Shown one piece after another: positions 17,774 to 27,193 of a DNA stretch of 64,000 nucleotides. Under the pieces are notes generated by a model. That model was not told where the DNA came from. It saw only the letters and a program-made list of their open reading frames with translations, and did no database searches. How positions within the stretch are numbered: the stretch's first letter is position 1; the number at the start of each line of letters is the position of its first letter. This stretch comes from Thauera phenolivorans (GTDB lineage Bacteria > Pseudomonadota > Gammaproteobacteria > Burkholderiales > Rhodocyclaceae), in NCBI RefSeq assembly GCF_001696715.1, contig NZ_MBFM01000003.1:572431-636430 (forward strand), given 5' to 3'. Made by a program: the position numbers and the translations under genes.

Positions 17774-18976
17774 ATGTTCCGCATTTCCAACTTCATCCGC
17801 GAACTCGACCATCCCACGCCGGCGGGACCGCGGCGCAATCCGCCCGGGCCGGTGGTGATCTGGAACCTGGTCCGGCGCTGCAACCTGACCTGCGAGCACT
17901 GCTATTCGATTTCGGCCGACAAGGACTTCCCGGGCGAGCTCGACACCGCCGATGTGTTCAAGGTGATGGACGACCTGAAGGCGGCACGGGTGCCGGTGCT
18001 GATCCTCTCGGGCGGCGAGCCGCTGCTGCGTCCCGACATCTTCGACATCGCCCGTCGCGCCAAGGACATGGGCTTCTATGTGGCGCTGTCGTCCAACGGC
18101 ACGCTGATCACCGAGCAGAACATCGACGCGATCGACGAGATCGGCTTCGACTACGTCGGCGTGAGCCTGGACGGGATCGGCGCCACCCACGACCGCTTCC
18201 GCCGCCTGGCGGGCGCCTTCGAGGCCTCGATGCGCGGCATCCGGCTGTGTCTCGCGCGCGGCATCAAGGTCGGCGTGCGCTACACGATGACTGAGGGCAA
18301 CGCCCACGACCTCAAGCCGCTGTTGCAGCTGGTCGAGGACGAGGGGATCGACAAGTTCTACTTCTCGCACCTGAACTACGCCGGCCGCGGCAACAAGCAC
18401 CGCGCGGGCGACGCCCGTCACCGCACCACCCGCGAGGCGATGGAGCTGCTGTTCGAGACCTGCCTCGACCTGCACCGGCGCGGCATCGAGAAGGACTTCG
18501 TCACCGGCAACAACGACGCCGACGGGGTCTTCCTGCTGCACTGGGTGCGCGCCCGCTTCCCCGAGCGTGCCGCCCACATCGAGGCCAGGCTGCGCCAGTG
18601 GGGCGGCAACGCCAGCGGGGTGAACGTGGCCAACATCGACAACCTCGGCATCGTGCATCCGGACACGATGTGGTGGCACGTGCCGGTCGGCAACGTGCGC
18701 GAACGGGCCTTCGGCGAGATCTGGAACGATGTCTCGAACCCGCTGATGGCGGGCCTCAAGCAGCATCCGCGAACGCTCGAGGGACGCTGCGGCGCGTGCC
18801 GCTACCTCGAGATCTGCAACGGCAGCTCCCGCGTGCGCGCCGGGCAGGTCACCGGCAACCCCTGGGCCGAGGATCCGGCCTGCTACCTGAGCGACGAGGA
18901 GATCGGCGTCAGCGCCGCCGACTACGGTGACAAGCGGGTGACGGTGACGCCCTGGGTGCGGATGGAAAAGGTCTGA
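17774..18976 (+). CDS. nirJ: Heme d1 biosynthesis radical SAM protein NirJ
   Basis: A 400-residue radical SAM enzyme that removes the propionate side chains at C3 and C8 during heme d1 synthesis. The [4Fe-4S] SAM motif CNLTCEHCY is at about residues 35-43, followed by LSGGEPLLRPD. A C-terminal cysteine cluster (GRCGACRYLEICNGSSR, near residue 340) should hold a second cluster. Heme d1 is the cofactor of cytochrome cd1 nitrite reductase (NirS), which is not in the window. nirN follows with a 2-bp gap. Confidence 0.95.
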   Translation: MFRISNFIRELDHPTPAGPRRNPPGPVVIWNLVRRCNLTCEHCYSISADKDFPGELDTADVFKVMDDLKAARVPVLILSGGEPLLRPDIFDIARRAKDMGFYVALSSNGTLITEQNIDAIDEIGFDYVGVSLDGIGATHDRFRRLAGAFEASMRGIRLCLARGIKVGVRYTMTEGNAHDLKPLLQLVEDEGIDKFYFSHLNYAGRGNKHRAGDARHRTTREAMELLFETCLDLHRRGIEKDFVTGNNDADGVFLLHWVRARFPERAAHIEARLRQWGGNASGVNVANIDNLGIVHPDTMWWHVPVGNVRERAFGEIWNDVSNPLMAGLKQHPRTLEGRCGACRYLEICNGSSRVRAGQVTGNPWAEDPACYLSDEEIGVSAADYGDKRVTVTPWVRMEKV

Positions 18977-18978
18977 TC

Positions 18979-20541
18979 ATGAAGCCGGCTGCGATCCTGT
19001 CCCTGGCGACCCTGACGATGTCGGTTGCCGGTGCCGCGCTGGCCGCGCCCGTCTCCGAGGCGACCCGCGCGCTCTACCAGCAGCACTGCGCCGCCTGCCA
19101 TGCGGCCGACCGTCTCGGCCAGATGGGCCCGGCGCTGCTGCCGGACAACCTCGCCCGCCTGCGCCGTGAGGAGGCGCTGCGGGTGATCCGCGACGGCCGG
19201 CCTGCCACCCAGATGCCCGGCTTCGGCGAGCAGCTCGGCGAGGCCGAGATCGCCGCGCTGGCGGACTTCATCTACACCCCGGTGAGCCCGGCGCCCGACT
19301 GGTCCGACGCGGCGATCCGCGCGTCGCGCGTCGTCCACGCCGATCCCGCGCGCCTGTCGGACAAGCCGGTGTTCGACGCCGATCCGATGAACCTCTTCCT
19401 CGTCGTCGAGGGCGGCGATCACCACGTCAGCGTGCTCGACGGCGATCGCCTGGAGCCGATCCACCGCTTCCAGTCGCGCTTCGCGCTGCACGGCGGGCCG
19501 AAGTTCACCGCCGACGGCCGCTACGTCTTCTTCGGCTCGCGCGACGGCTGGATCACCAAGTACGACCTGTGGAACCTCGCGGTCGTCGCCGAGGTGCGCG
19601 CCGGCATCAACACCCGCAACGTCGCGGTGTCGCCCGACGGTCGCCATGTGGCGGTGGCGAACTACCTGCCGCACAGCCTGGTCCTGCTCGACGGCGATCT
19701 GCAGCTGATCAAGACCATCCCGGCGATCGACCAGAGCGGCAGGCACAGCTCGCGGGTTTCGGCGGTGTACGACGCGACCCCGCGCAATTCCTTCGTCGTT
19801 GCGCTCAAGGACGTGCCCGAGGTGTGGGAGATCAGCTACGACGCGCAGGCGGAGGAGATCCCGGTCGGCCTCATCCACGACTTCCGCATGCGCGAGGGCA
19901 CCTTCGTGCCGGGCTATCTCAACCCGCGGCGTACTTTGCTGCAGGACCCGCTCGACGACTTTTTCTTCACCCAGAGCTATGCCGAGCTGATGGGCGCCTC
20001 GCGCGACGGTGTCGGCCAGGTGGTGAACCTCGACGTGCGGCGCAAGATCGCCGACCTGCCGCTCGACGGCATGCCCCACCTCGGTTCGGGCATCACCTGG
20101 CAGTGGAACGGCCGCACGGTGATGGCGAGCACCAACCTGAAGGCGGCCGAGGTGACGGTGATCGACCTCGAGAGCTGGGAGGTGGTCAAGCGCATCCCGA
20201 CCCGGGGGCCGGGCTTCTTCCTGCGCAGCCATGGCGACAGCCGGCACGCCTTCGTCGATTCGATGATGAGTCCCACCGCCAAGCACATCCTGCAGGTGAT
20301 CGACAAGCAGACCCTCGAGGTGGTGAAGGAGATCGTCGGCGAACCGGGCAGGACGCTCGCCCACATCGAATTCACCCGCGACGGCCGCTACGCACTCGCC
20401 AGCCTGTGGGAGGAGGACGGCGCGGTGATCGTCTTCGACGCCGAAACGCTGGAGGAAGTGAAGCGCCTGCCGATGAGCAAGCCGGTGGGCAAGTACAACG
20501 TCTGGAACAAGATCACCCGCGACGAAGGCACCAGCCACTGA
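18979..20541 (+). CDS. nirN: Cytochrome NirN, heme d1 biosynthesis dehydrogenase
   Basis: A 520-residue periplasmic protein with a signal peptide (about 1-23), a cytochrome c domain with CAACH at residues 37-41, and an eight-bladed d1-type propeller. NirN oxidises dihydro-heme d1 to heme d1. It differs from NirF, which lacks the CXXCH, and lacks the longer N-terminal region of NirS. The propeller text (VEGGDHHVSVLDGD, GGPKFTADGRYVFFGSRDGWI) is typical of the NirS/NirN/NirF group. It is 2 bp after nirJ, so cotranscribed. Confidence 0.88.
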   Translation: MKPAAILSLATLTMSVAGAALAAPVSEATRALYQQHCAACHAADRLGQMGPALLPDNLARLRREEALRVIRDGRPATQMPGFGEQLGEAEIAALADFIYTPVSPAPDWSDAAIRASRVVHADPARLSDKPVFDADPMNLFLVVEGGDHHVSVLDGDRLEPIHRFQSRFALHGGPKFTADGRYVFFGSRDGWITKYDLWNLAVVAEVRAGINTRNVAVSPDGRHVAVANYLPHSLVLLDGDLQLIKTIPAIDQSGRHSSRVSAVYDATPRNSFVVALKDVPEVWEISYDAQAEEIPVGLIHDFRMREGTFVPGYLNPRRTLLQDPLDDFFFTQSYAELMGASRDGVGQVVNLDVRRKIADLPLDGMPHLGSGITWQWNGRTVMASTNLKAAEVTVIDLESWEVVKRIPTRGPGFFLRSHGDSRHAFVDSMMSPTAKHILQVIDKQTLEVVKEIVGEPGRTLAHIEFTRDGRYALASLWEEDGAVIVFDAETLEEVKRLPMSKPVGKYNVWNKITRDEGTSH

Positions 20542-20607
20542 TCCCTCCCCGGGCGGCGACTCCCTGCCGCTGCCCGCCCGCAACACCAGCAAGCGAGAAA
20601 CGAAGCA

Positions 20608-21798
20608 ATGCCCCTGATTCCGCTCGACGAGCCCACCACCAAACGCATTCCGCCGGACACCTTTTCCCTGTTCGCCCTCGGCTTCCGGCCGCTCTACCTG
20701 CTCGGCGCGGCCTTCGCCGCGATTGCGATTCCCGCCTGGGTGATGGTCTTCGTCGGTGTCCTGCAGTCGCCGATTCCGGGTATCTGGTGGCACGCCCACG
20801 AGATGCTGTTCGGCTTCGGCGTGGCGATCATCGTCGGCTTCCTGTTCACCGCCGGGAAGGCCTGGACCGGTCTTCAGACACCGACCGAGGGCCCGCTCGC
20901 CGCGGTCGCCGCCCTGTGGCTGGCCGGCCGGCTGGCGATGGCCTTCGGTGGCGGCGGGGTGCTGGCCTCCGCGATCGACGTCGCCTTCCTGCCGCTGTGC
21001 GCGGCGATCTTCTTCCGCGTGCTGCTGAAAGCGGGCAGCACGCGCAACTACTTCATCGGACTGTTGCTGAGCATGCTCGGGCTGGTGAACCTCGTCTTCC
21101 ACCTGGCGCTGCACGGCGCGCTCGCGCTCGATCCGCTCGCCACCCTGCTGTTCGCGCTCGGCCTGGTGGTGGTGCTCGAATCCATCGTTGCCGGCCGGGT
21201 GGTGCCGATGTTCACCGCCAATGCGGTGCGCGGCGTGCGCCAGTGGCGCAACAAGACCCTCGACTATGCGGCGGTGATCGCCGGCGGCCTCGCGCTGCTG
21301 CTGTGGGCGATGGGCGTGGGCGGCGCGGCGGGCGCACTCTCGCTGCTGGCGGCGGCGCTGCACCTGGTGCGGGTCGGCGGCTGGAACCCCTGGGCGACAC
21401 GCAAGAACCCGCTGCTGTGGATCCTGCACCTGGCCTACCTGTGGATCCCGATCGGGCTGATCCTGATCGGACTCGGCCAGTTCGGCCTGCTGCCGCGCTC
21501 GGCCGGGGTGCACGCGCTGGCGATCGGTTCGATGGGCGGGCTGATCATCGGCATGATCACCCGCACCGCGCTCGGCCACACCGGCCGCATGCTGACCGCC
21601 GGGCCGGTGGAGACGATCGCCTACGTGCTGGTGATGAGCGCGGCGCTGGTGCGAGTACTCACCGTGAGCGCGATCCCGTCGGCAACGGTCGCCGGCATCC
21701 ACTTCGCCGCCACGGCATGGTCGCTCGCTTTCCTGCTCTACGTGTGGCGCTACTTCCCGTTCCTCAGCCGAGCCCGGGTGGACGGCAAACCGGGCTGA
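20608..21798 (+). CDS. nnrS: NnrS family protein
   Basis: A 396-residue, very hydrophobic protein with about 12 membrane helices, of the NnrS family. NnrS proteins contain heme and copper and protect cells from nitric oxide. Supporting text includes FALGFRPLYLLGAAFA at the N-terminus, WWHAHEMLFGFG (conserved His) near residue 66, and MITRTALGHTGR near residue 316. It lies 66 bp after nirN on the same strand, closing the nnrU-nirJ-nirN-nnrS group. Confidence 0.93.
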   Translation: MPLIPLDEPTTKRIPPDTFSLFALGFRPLYLLGAAFAAIAIPAWVMVFVGVLQSPIPGIWWHAHEMLFGFGVAIIVGFLFTAGKAWTGLQTPTEGPLAAVAALWLAGRLAMAFGGGGVLASAIDVAFLPLCAAIFFRVLLKAGSTRNYFIGLLLSMLGLVNLVFHLALHGALALDPLATLLFALGLVVVLESIVAGRVVPMFTANAVRGVRQWRNKTLDYAAVIAGGLALLLWAMGVGGAAGALSLLAAALHLVRVGGWNPWATRKNPLLWILHLAYLWIPIGLILIGLGQFGLLPRSAGVHALAIGSMGGLIIGMITRTALGHTGRMLTAGPVETIAYVLVMSAALVRVLTVSAIPSATVAGIHFAATAWSLAFLLYVWRYFPFLSRARVDGKPG

Positions 21799-21799
21799 T

Positions 21800-23137
21800 T
21801 CAGTCCTTCGTCGCCGGGGGCTCGGGCGCTTCCGCATCCGCGTCCTCGGGCGTCGGCTCCGGCAGGCGCGAAGCGAGGACCTTGTCGATGCGCTTGCCGT
21901 CGAGATCGACCACCTCGAGTCGCCAGCCCTGCCAGGTGGCGATGTCACCGGTGCCTGGCAGACGGCCGAGGAGCCACATCATCATGCCCGACAGGGTGTT
22001 GTACTGGCCGCGTTCCTCGTCGGGCACCGCCTTCAGTTCGAGTCGGTCCTTGAGCTCGGGAACCGGGATCAGACCGTCGAGCAGCCAGGATCCGTCCTCG
22101 CGTTGCACCGCCCACGGCTCTTCGGTGTCGCCGGGCGCGAATTCACCGGTCACCGATTCGATCAGGTCGTACAGGGTGACGATGCCCTCGACCTCGCCGT
22201 ACTCGTCCACCACGAAGACCATGTGGGTGTCGGAGGCGCGGAAGCGCTCGAGCAGTTCCATGCCCGTGAGCGACTCGGGTACGTAGACCGCCGGCTGCAG
22301 GTTCTGCTCGAGATCCACCTGCTGCTTGCGCATGCTCTGGTTGAGGATCTGCTTGGTGCCGATCACGCCGAGAATGTCGCTGGCGCCGCCGCGGCAGACC
22401 GGGAAGCGCGAATGTGCGGACTCGGCGACCACCGCGAGGTTGTCTTCGAGCGGACGGTTGACGTCGAGCCACACGATGTCGGCGCGCGGCACCATCAGCG
22501 AGGCGATGTGGCGCTCGTCGAGGCGGAACACGTTGCGCACCATGTCGTGTTCACTCTTGTCGATCACGCCCGCCTCGGAGCCTTGCTCGAGCATCGCGTG
22601 AATTTCCTCTTCGGTGAGGCTGGTGTCGCGGCTCGCGCTCTGCCCGAACAGTTTGAGCACCGCGGCGGTGGAGACGCTGAGCAGGTAAACCGCGGGGCGC
22701 GACAGGGTCTCGAGCGCCTTCACCGGCGCGGCGACGAGGCGGGCGATGTCTTCCGGGCTGGCGTTCCCGATGTGTTTGGGCACCAGCTCGCCGACCACGA
22801 TGGTGACATAGGTCAGCGCGATCACCACGATCGCGGTGGCGCCGAGTTCGCTGGTGCGCGGTGCCGCCCCGAGCTCCTGCAACCAGGCGGCGAAGGGGTC
22901 GGCGAGGATCGCCTGGCCGACGATCCCGCTGAGGATGCCGATCGAGGTGATGCCGACCTGAATCGTGGACAGGAAGCGCCGGGGCTCTTCGTTGAGCTCG
23001 AGCGCCGTCCGCGCGGCGCCGTCGCCGTTCTCGGCCAGCCGCGCCAGGCGGGAGCGCCGCGCGGCGACGAGGGCGGTTTCGGAGAGGGCGAGGAGGGCGT
23101 TGAGCGCGATGAGGGCGACCAGAATCGTGATTTCCAT
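21800..23137 (-). CDS. CNNM/CBS/CorC_HlyC transporter-associated membrane protein
   Basis: A 445-residue protein of the hemolysin-C/CNNM family, related to magnesium/cobalt efflux factors. It has a CNNM membrane domain at about residues 1-180 (four helices), a CBS pair at about 200-330 (VPRADIVWLDVNRPL, HMVFVVDEYGEVEGIVTLYD) and a CorC_HlyC domain at about 345-430. The C-terminal tail is acidic and proline-rich. It is convergent with nnrS (stops 1 bp apart) and 17 bp downstream of a paralogue. Transport function is inferred from the family only. Confidence 0.88.
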   Translation of the reverse strand: MEITILVALIALNALLALSETALVAARRSRLARLAENGDGAARTALELNEEPRRFLSTIQVGITSIGILSGIVGQAILADPFAAWLQELGAAPRTSELGATAIVVIALTYVTIVVGELVPKHIGNASPEDIARLVAAPVKALETLSRPAVYLLSVSTAAVLKLFGQSASRDTSLTEEEIHAMLEQGSEAGVIDKSEHDMVRNVFRLDERHIASLMVPRADIVWLDVNRPLEDNLAVVAESAHSRFPVCRGGASDILGVIGTKQILNQSMRKQQVDLEQNLQPAVYVPESLTGMELLERFRASDTHMVFVVDEYGEVEGIVTLYDLIESVTGEFAPGDTEEPWAVQREDGSWLLDGLIPVPELKDRLELKAVPDEERGQYNTLSGMMMWLLGRLPGTGDIATWQGWRLEVVDLDGKRIDKVLASRLPEPTPEDADAEAPEPPATKD

Positions 23138-23154
23138 GGCGGCGTCGTGCTTGC

Positions 23155-24390
23155 TTACTTGCGGGGAGCTACGTCGTTGGCGGTCGCGGCGGCGGGCGCG
23201 GCCTCGTTCTCGGGCGGATCGACCTCGAGGCCGAGAACCTTCGCGCGGCGGCGCCAGAGCTGGCGGGCGAGGCTTTGCATGTCTTCCACCCGGTCGCCCT
23301 CGTCGACGATCTCGATGCCGAGCAGGGTCTCGACCACGTCCTCGAGGGTGACCACGCCCTTGGTCTCGCCGTACTCGCCGATGACCACCGCGATGTGGTG
23401 GCGCTTGTCGAGCAGCAATTCGAGCAGGGTCGACAAGGGCGTCGCGCCGGCGACCGCGAGGATCTCGCGCCGCAGCGCGGAGAGCGGGCGGCTGCCGGTG
23501 CCTTGGGTCTGGGCGATCAGGAGATCTTCGCGGAGCACGAAGCCGGTGACCGCGTCGAGGCTGTCGGCGTAGATCGGGATGCGCGAAAAGGGCGGGCTCA
23601 TCCGCGTTTGCAGCGCCGCCGCGATCGTCATGGTTTCGGGCAGTGCGACGACGACCGTCCGCGGCGTCATGATGTCCTGCGCGCGCAGCGAACCGAAGCG
23701 GAACAGGTTGCGGATGATGCGCGACTCGCGATCGTTGATGTGGCCCGCCTCCTGGCCGATGTTGGCCATCGCGATGAACTCGTCGCGGCTGAAGACGTGC
23801 ACCGCACGGCCGCGTGCGATCAGCTTGGTGAGAAGCTCGGCGACCACGATCAGCGGATACATCAGCTTGATCAGCAGGTTCACATACCACGCGGTGATTC
23901 CGGTGAGGCCGCGCCAGTACACCGCGCCCAGGGTCTTGGGCACGATCTCCGACAGGAACAGGATCAGCAGGGTCATCACCGTCGAGAAAACGCCGAACCA
24001 GGCGCTGCCGAAGACCGCGGTGGCCTTGGCGCCTGCGCCGATCGCGCCCGCCGTGTGGGCGATGGTGTTGAGCGTGAGGATGGCAGCGAGCGAGCGGTCG
24101 ATGTTCTCGCCCTTCAGCTTCTTGAGCAGGGCGGCGCGCCGCGGGTCGGTGGTCTCGAGGTTGCCGACGAAGGAGGGGGTGATGCTGAGCAGGACGGCTT
24201 CCGCCACCGAGCACATGAAGGACAGCACGAGGGCGAGCAACACGTACGCGACGAGCAGGATGAAATCGCTGCTCGTGGTGTCCACAGCGAGAACGGGGTC
24301 GTCGGCCGAGGCCAGCGCAGGCGCGAGGAGGAGCGTGAGGCCGAGAAAGGAAGAGGTGAAGCGGTAAGGTCGGGGTTCAGGGTCGGTCAT
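23155..24390 (-). CDS. CNNM domain membrane protein (HlyC/CorC family paralogue)
   Basis: A 411-residue paralogue of the downstream gene. A cleavable signal or first helix (about 10-30) is followed by a CNNM domain (VLLALVLSFMCSVAEAVLLS, FLSEIVPKTLGA) and CBS repeats (IMTPRTVVVALPE, HHIAVVIGEYGETKGVVTLEDVVE). It lacks a clear CorC_HlyC domain, unlike its neighbour, and has a charged tail. The two form a 17-bp-spaced pair. They sit between nnrS and the nor operon but have no evident denitrification role. Confidence 0.85.
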   Translation of the reverse strand: MTDPEPRPYRFTSSFLGLTLLLAPALASADDPVLAVDTTSSDFILLVAYVLLALVLSFMCSVAEAVLLSITPSFVGNLETTDPRRAALLKKLKGENIDRSLAAILTLNTIAHTAGAIGAGAKATAVFGSAWFGVFSTVMTLLILFLSEIVPKTLGAVYWRGLTGITAWYVNLLIKLMYPLIVVAELLTKLIARGRAVHVFSRDEFIAMANIGQEAGHINDRESRIIRNLFRFGSLRAQDIMTPRTVVVALPETMTIAAALQTRMSPPFSRIPIYADSLDAVTGFVLREDLLIAQTQGTGSRPLSALRREILAVAGATPLSTLLELLLDKRHHIAVVIGEYGETKGVVTLEDVVETLLGIEIVDEGDRVEDMQSLARQLWRRRAKVLGLEVDPPENEAAPAAATANDVAPRK

Positions 24391-24507
24391 GAAGTGCGCG
24401 CGCGGCAGCCGGCGCTTTTGTCTGGGAAGCGCGAGGTTAGCAGAAACTACGGTCGATGCCGTGGTCTTGCGCGTGCGCCGCTGCGCAAGCGGGGGCGCTC
24501 GGCGGTC

Positions 24508-25269
24508 TCAGGCAAGGCTCTGGCGCAGACGCTCGAGGTCGGGAATGTGGATGCTGCGGCCCTCGACCTCGATCAGGCGTGCCGTGCTGAGCTCGTTGAG
24601 GATGCGCGAGAAATGCTCCTGGGTGAGGTTGAGCCGCGAGGCGATCGTGCCCTTGGCGGTGGGCAGGCGCACCGTGACGCGGCCGTTTTCCGCCGGCATG
24701 GCGCCCGCGATGTCCTTCTCGCCCAACAGGTAGCCCACCACGCGGTCGCGGCCGGAGCGCAGCGAATAGCTCTCGACGTCGGCCATCAGGTGGTGCAGGC
24801 GCTGGGCGAGCCCGGCAACGATCTGGCGCGAGAACAGCGGATCGCGCGCCATCTCGTCGAACACCACCGCCTTCGCGATGTGAAGCAGGGAGGCCTCGGT
24901 GAGTGCCTGGGCCATCACCACGTAGGGCTTGTCCATGAACATCACCGCCTCGCCGAAGGACTGGCCGGGGCGCAGGATCTCCACGACCTTCTCGTTGCCT
25001 TCGGGCGAGATGAAGGCGAGCTTGATCTGGCCGCCGAGGATCAGATGGAAGCCGACGCAGGGGTCGCCGCGGTGGAACAGGATCTCGCCCTTGGGCACCT
25101 TCAGTTCGCGCACGCCGTGCGCGAGCCGCGCCAGCTCGCGCGGCGCGAGGACGTGGAACAGCGGCGTCTTCTGCAGGAGCTGGCAGATGCGGGCGACGTC
25201 CGGCGGCAACGGGGCGTCGGGTTCGGTGGCGCTCTGGGTGGTGGCGCAGGGGATGTCGCAGGGATTCAT
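24508..25269 (-). CDS. dnr: Crp/Fnr-family regulator, Dnr/Nnr-type
   Basis: A 253-residue regulator with a cNMP-like sensor domain (about 40-150), dimerisation helix and a winged helix-turn-helix. The recognition helix TQEHFSRI keeps the E-x-x-S-R residues by which FNR proteins read TTGAT half-sites, matching the boxes in this window. Cysteines occur at 4, 8, 29 and 71, not in the FNR [4Fe-4S] pattern, so an NO-responsive Dnr/Nnr-like role is more likely than FNR itself. It is the last gene of the nor operon, 4 bp after norD. The ATG at 25267-25269 fits that spacing. The symbol is by context and family. Confidence 0.75.
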   Translation of the reverse strand: MNPCDIPCATTQSATEPDAPLPPDVARICQLLQKTPLFHVLAPRELARLAHGVRELKVPKGEILFHRGDPCVGFHLILGGQIKLAFISPEGNEKVVEILRPGQSFGEAVMFMDKPYVVMAQALTEASLLHIAKAVVFDEMARDPLFSRQIVAGLAQRLHHLMADVESYSLRSGRDRVVGYLLGEKDIAGAMPAENGRVTVRLPTAKGTIASRLNLTQEHFSRILNELSTARLIEVEGRSIHIPDLERLRQSLA

Positions 25270-25273
25270 GGCC

Positions 25274-27175
25274 TCATCTCGTGAGTTGCGCATAGAACAG
25301 CGGCAGGCGGGCGGGCAACTCGTCGGGCTTGCGGATCACGGCGAAGCCGGCGGGTCCGAACAGGTGTGGCAGGTAGCTCGCGCCCTCGCGATCGATCGTC
25401 ACGCAGAAGGGCACGATGCCGCGGTTGCGCGCCTCGATCACTGCCACCCGGGTGTCCTCGATGCCGTAGCGGCCATCGTAGAGGTCGAGGTCGTTGGGCT
25501 TGCCGTCGGACAGGATCAGCAGGATGCGGCGCGCGGCGTCCTGCTTGTCGAGCATCGAGGTGGCGTGGCGGATCGCGGCGCCGAGGCGCGTGTAGTAGCC
25601 GGGCTTGATCGCCATCACGCGGCCGCGCACGCGGTCGTCGAAGCGCTGGTCGAAGTCCTTCAGGCGGTGGAAGCGCACGTTGGCGCGCTTGACCGAGGAG
25701 AAGCCGCACAGCGCGAAGCGGTCGCCGGTGGCGCTGAGGGCCTCGCCGAACAGCAGCAAGCTGTCGCGGATGACATCGATGACGCGGGCCTCGGACGAGA
25801 TCCAGGCGTCGGTCGACAGCGAGAGGTCGGCGAGCGCGAGGCAGGCGAGATCGCGCTCGCGTTTTTCCAGCGACAGGTAGAGCTGGTCCGACGGATGTCG
25901 GCCGCAGGCGCGGTCGGTGGCGGCGCGCACCATCGCGTCGACGTCGAGTTCGCTGCCGTCGGTCTGCGCCTTGAGCCAGCGCCGCGCCGGCTGCAGCGCG
26001 GCGAACTGGCGGTGCAACCGCTTCGCAGTGCGGCGCAGGTGGGGCGGCAGCGGCACCGGCGCGGCGCGCGGGTCGTCCGCGGCGGCGACCAGCTCGTTCA
26101 GGCGCACGTAGTCCTCGCGCAGCAGGTTCTTGCGGTAGTCCCATTCGGGCAGCGGGATGCCGGGACCGAGCACGGTGTCGTCCTCGGCGGCGGACGGCAG
26201 ATCGAGGTCGAAACGGACCTTGGAGGCGACCCGCTCCTCGTCGCGGGTGATCGCGAGCTGTTCGAGATTGAGTGCGGCGTCGGCGGCGTTGTCGTCGGGC
26301 TCGTCGTCGAGGTTGCGCTTGACTTTCAGGAACTCGGCCACCGAGAGCAGGCTCTCGGCGCGGAAGGGCAGGATGAGGCCGAGCTTTTCTTTTGGTTTGT
26401 CGACCCGCTCGACGCGGTGGGCGTCGCGTTCGCTGTCGCGATCCTGTGGCCGCGTGGGCCGGGTGGATTCCGCGCCCGCGGCGCCGGACGAAGCGGGCGC
26501 GGCGGGTGCGGTGGGATCATCGAGTCCGCCCAGCCACAACAGCACCGGCGTCGCTGGGGCGGCCTTGGGCGGGAGCGGGGGCAGGCCGGCAACGCTGCCG
26601 GGGGCCTCGAGCGCGCGGCGGACCGCACGCTCGCGTTCGGCCTCGGCGGGGGGGAGCCGTGCCGGGTCGGGGCGCGCGGCGAGGGTGGCGGCGAGCAGGC
26701 GCTGGTAGCGCTCGCGCAGGCCGGGCCACAGCTGCAGCGCCTTCACGGTGGCGCGCTGGTTGCGCGCCAGTTCGAGGCTGGCGGGGTCGGTCGTGCCGTC
26801 CGTCGCCGGCGTGTCGCCCTCGAGCGGCTGGGCGTGGGCGGCGGCGAGCGCGGCCAGCCACAGGTAGAGATCGCGGTTGAGGCCGCGCTCGGGGAAGACA
26901 TCGAGTGAGGGTGGCAGGCGCAGGGTGGCGACATCCATGCGCGCGCGGGCAATGCGTTCATCCGAGCCGGCGATGCGCGACAGCAGGCTGCGGCGCGCGC
27001 CGTGGGCGTCGGCGGTGGCGGCCGCGACGCGCAGGCCGGGGTCGCCGCCGAGGGCCCGGAAGAACACGCCGGCGGTCCGCTCGACCTCCTTCAGTTTTAC
27101 CGCGGCCTGAGGGTAGTGACCCCCCGCGGCGCGGGTGATCAGACGGTGCCAGAGCTTGCCGACGACTTCTTCCAT
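25274..27175 (-). CDS. norD: Nitric oxide reductase accessory protein NorD
   Basis: A 633-residue protein with a C-terminal von Willebrand factor A domain (about 430-630). The MIDAS motif DLSLS is present in CLALADLSLSTDAW, and ILSDGKPNDLDLYDGRYGIEDTRVA follows. NorD works with the AAA+ ATPase NorQ to activate NorCB, most likely by inserting the non-heme iron. Middle residues 200-290 are low-complexity and charged. Length matches NorD of Paracoccus and relatives. It precedes the regulator gene by 4 bp. Confidence 0.93.
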   Translation of the reverse strand: MEEVVGKLWHRLITRAAGGHYPQAAVKLKEVERTAGVFFRALGGDPGLRVAAATADAHGARRSLLSRIAGSDERIARARMDVATLRLPPSLDVFPERGLNRDLYLWLAALAAAHAQPLEGDTPATDGTTDPASLELARNQRATVKALQLWPGLRERYQRLLAATLAARPDPARLPPAEAERERAVRRALEAPGSVAGLPPLPPKAAPATPVLLWLGGLDDPTAPAAPASSGAAGAESTRPTRPQDRDSERDAHRVERVDKPKEKLGLILPFRAESLLSVAEFLKVKRNLDDEPDDNAADAALNLEQLAITRDEERVASKVRFDLDLPSAAEDDTVLGPGIPLPEWDYRKNLLREDYVRLNELVAAADDPRAAPVPLPPHLRRTAKRLHRQFAALQPARRWLKAQTDGSELDVDAMVRAATDRACGRHPSDQLYLSLEKRERDLACLALADLSLSTDAWISSEARVIDVIRDSLLLFGEALSATGDRFALCGFSSVKRANVRFHRLKDFDQRFDDRVRGRVMAIKPGYYTRLGAAIRHATSMLDKQDAARRILLILSDGKPNDLDLYDGRYGIEDTRVAVIEARNRGIVPFCVTIDREGASYLPHLFGPAGFAVIRKPDELPARLPLFYAQLTR

Positions 27176-27193
27176 GACGCTTGTTTCCGGTAC

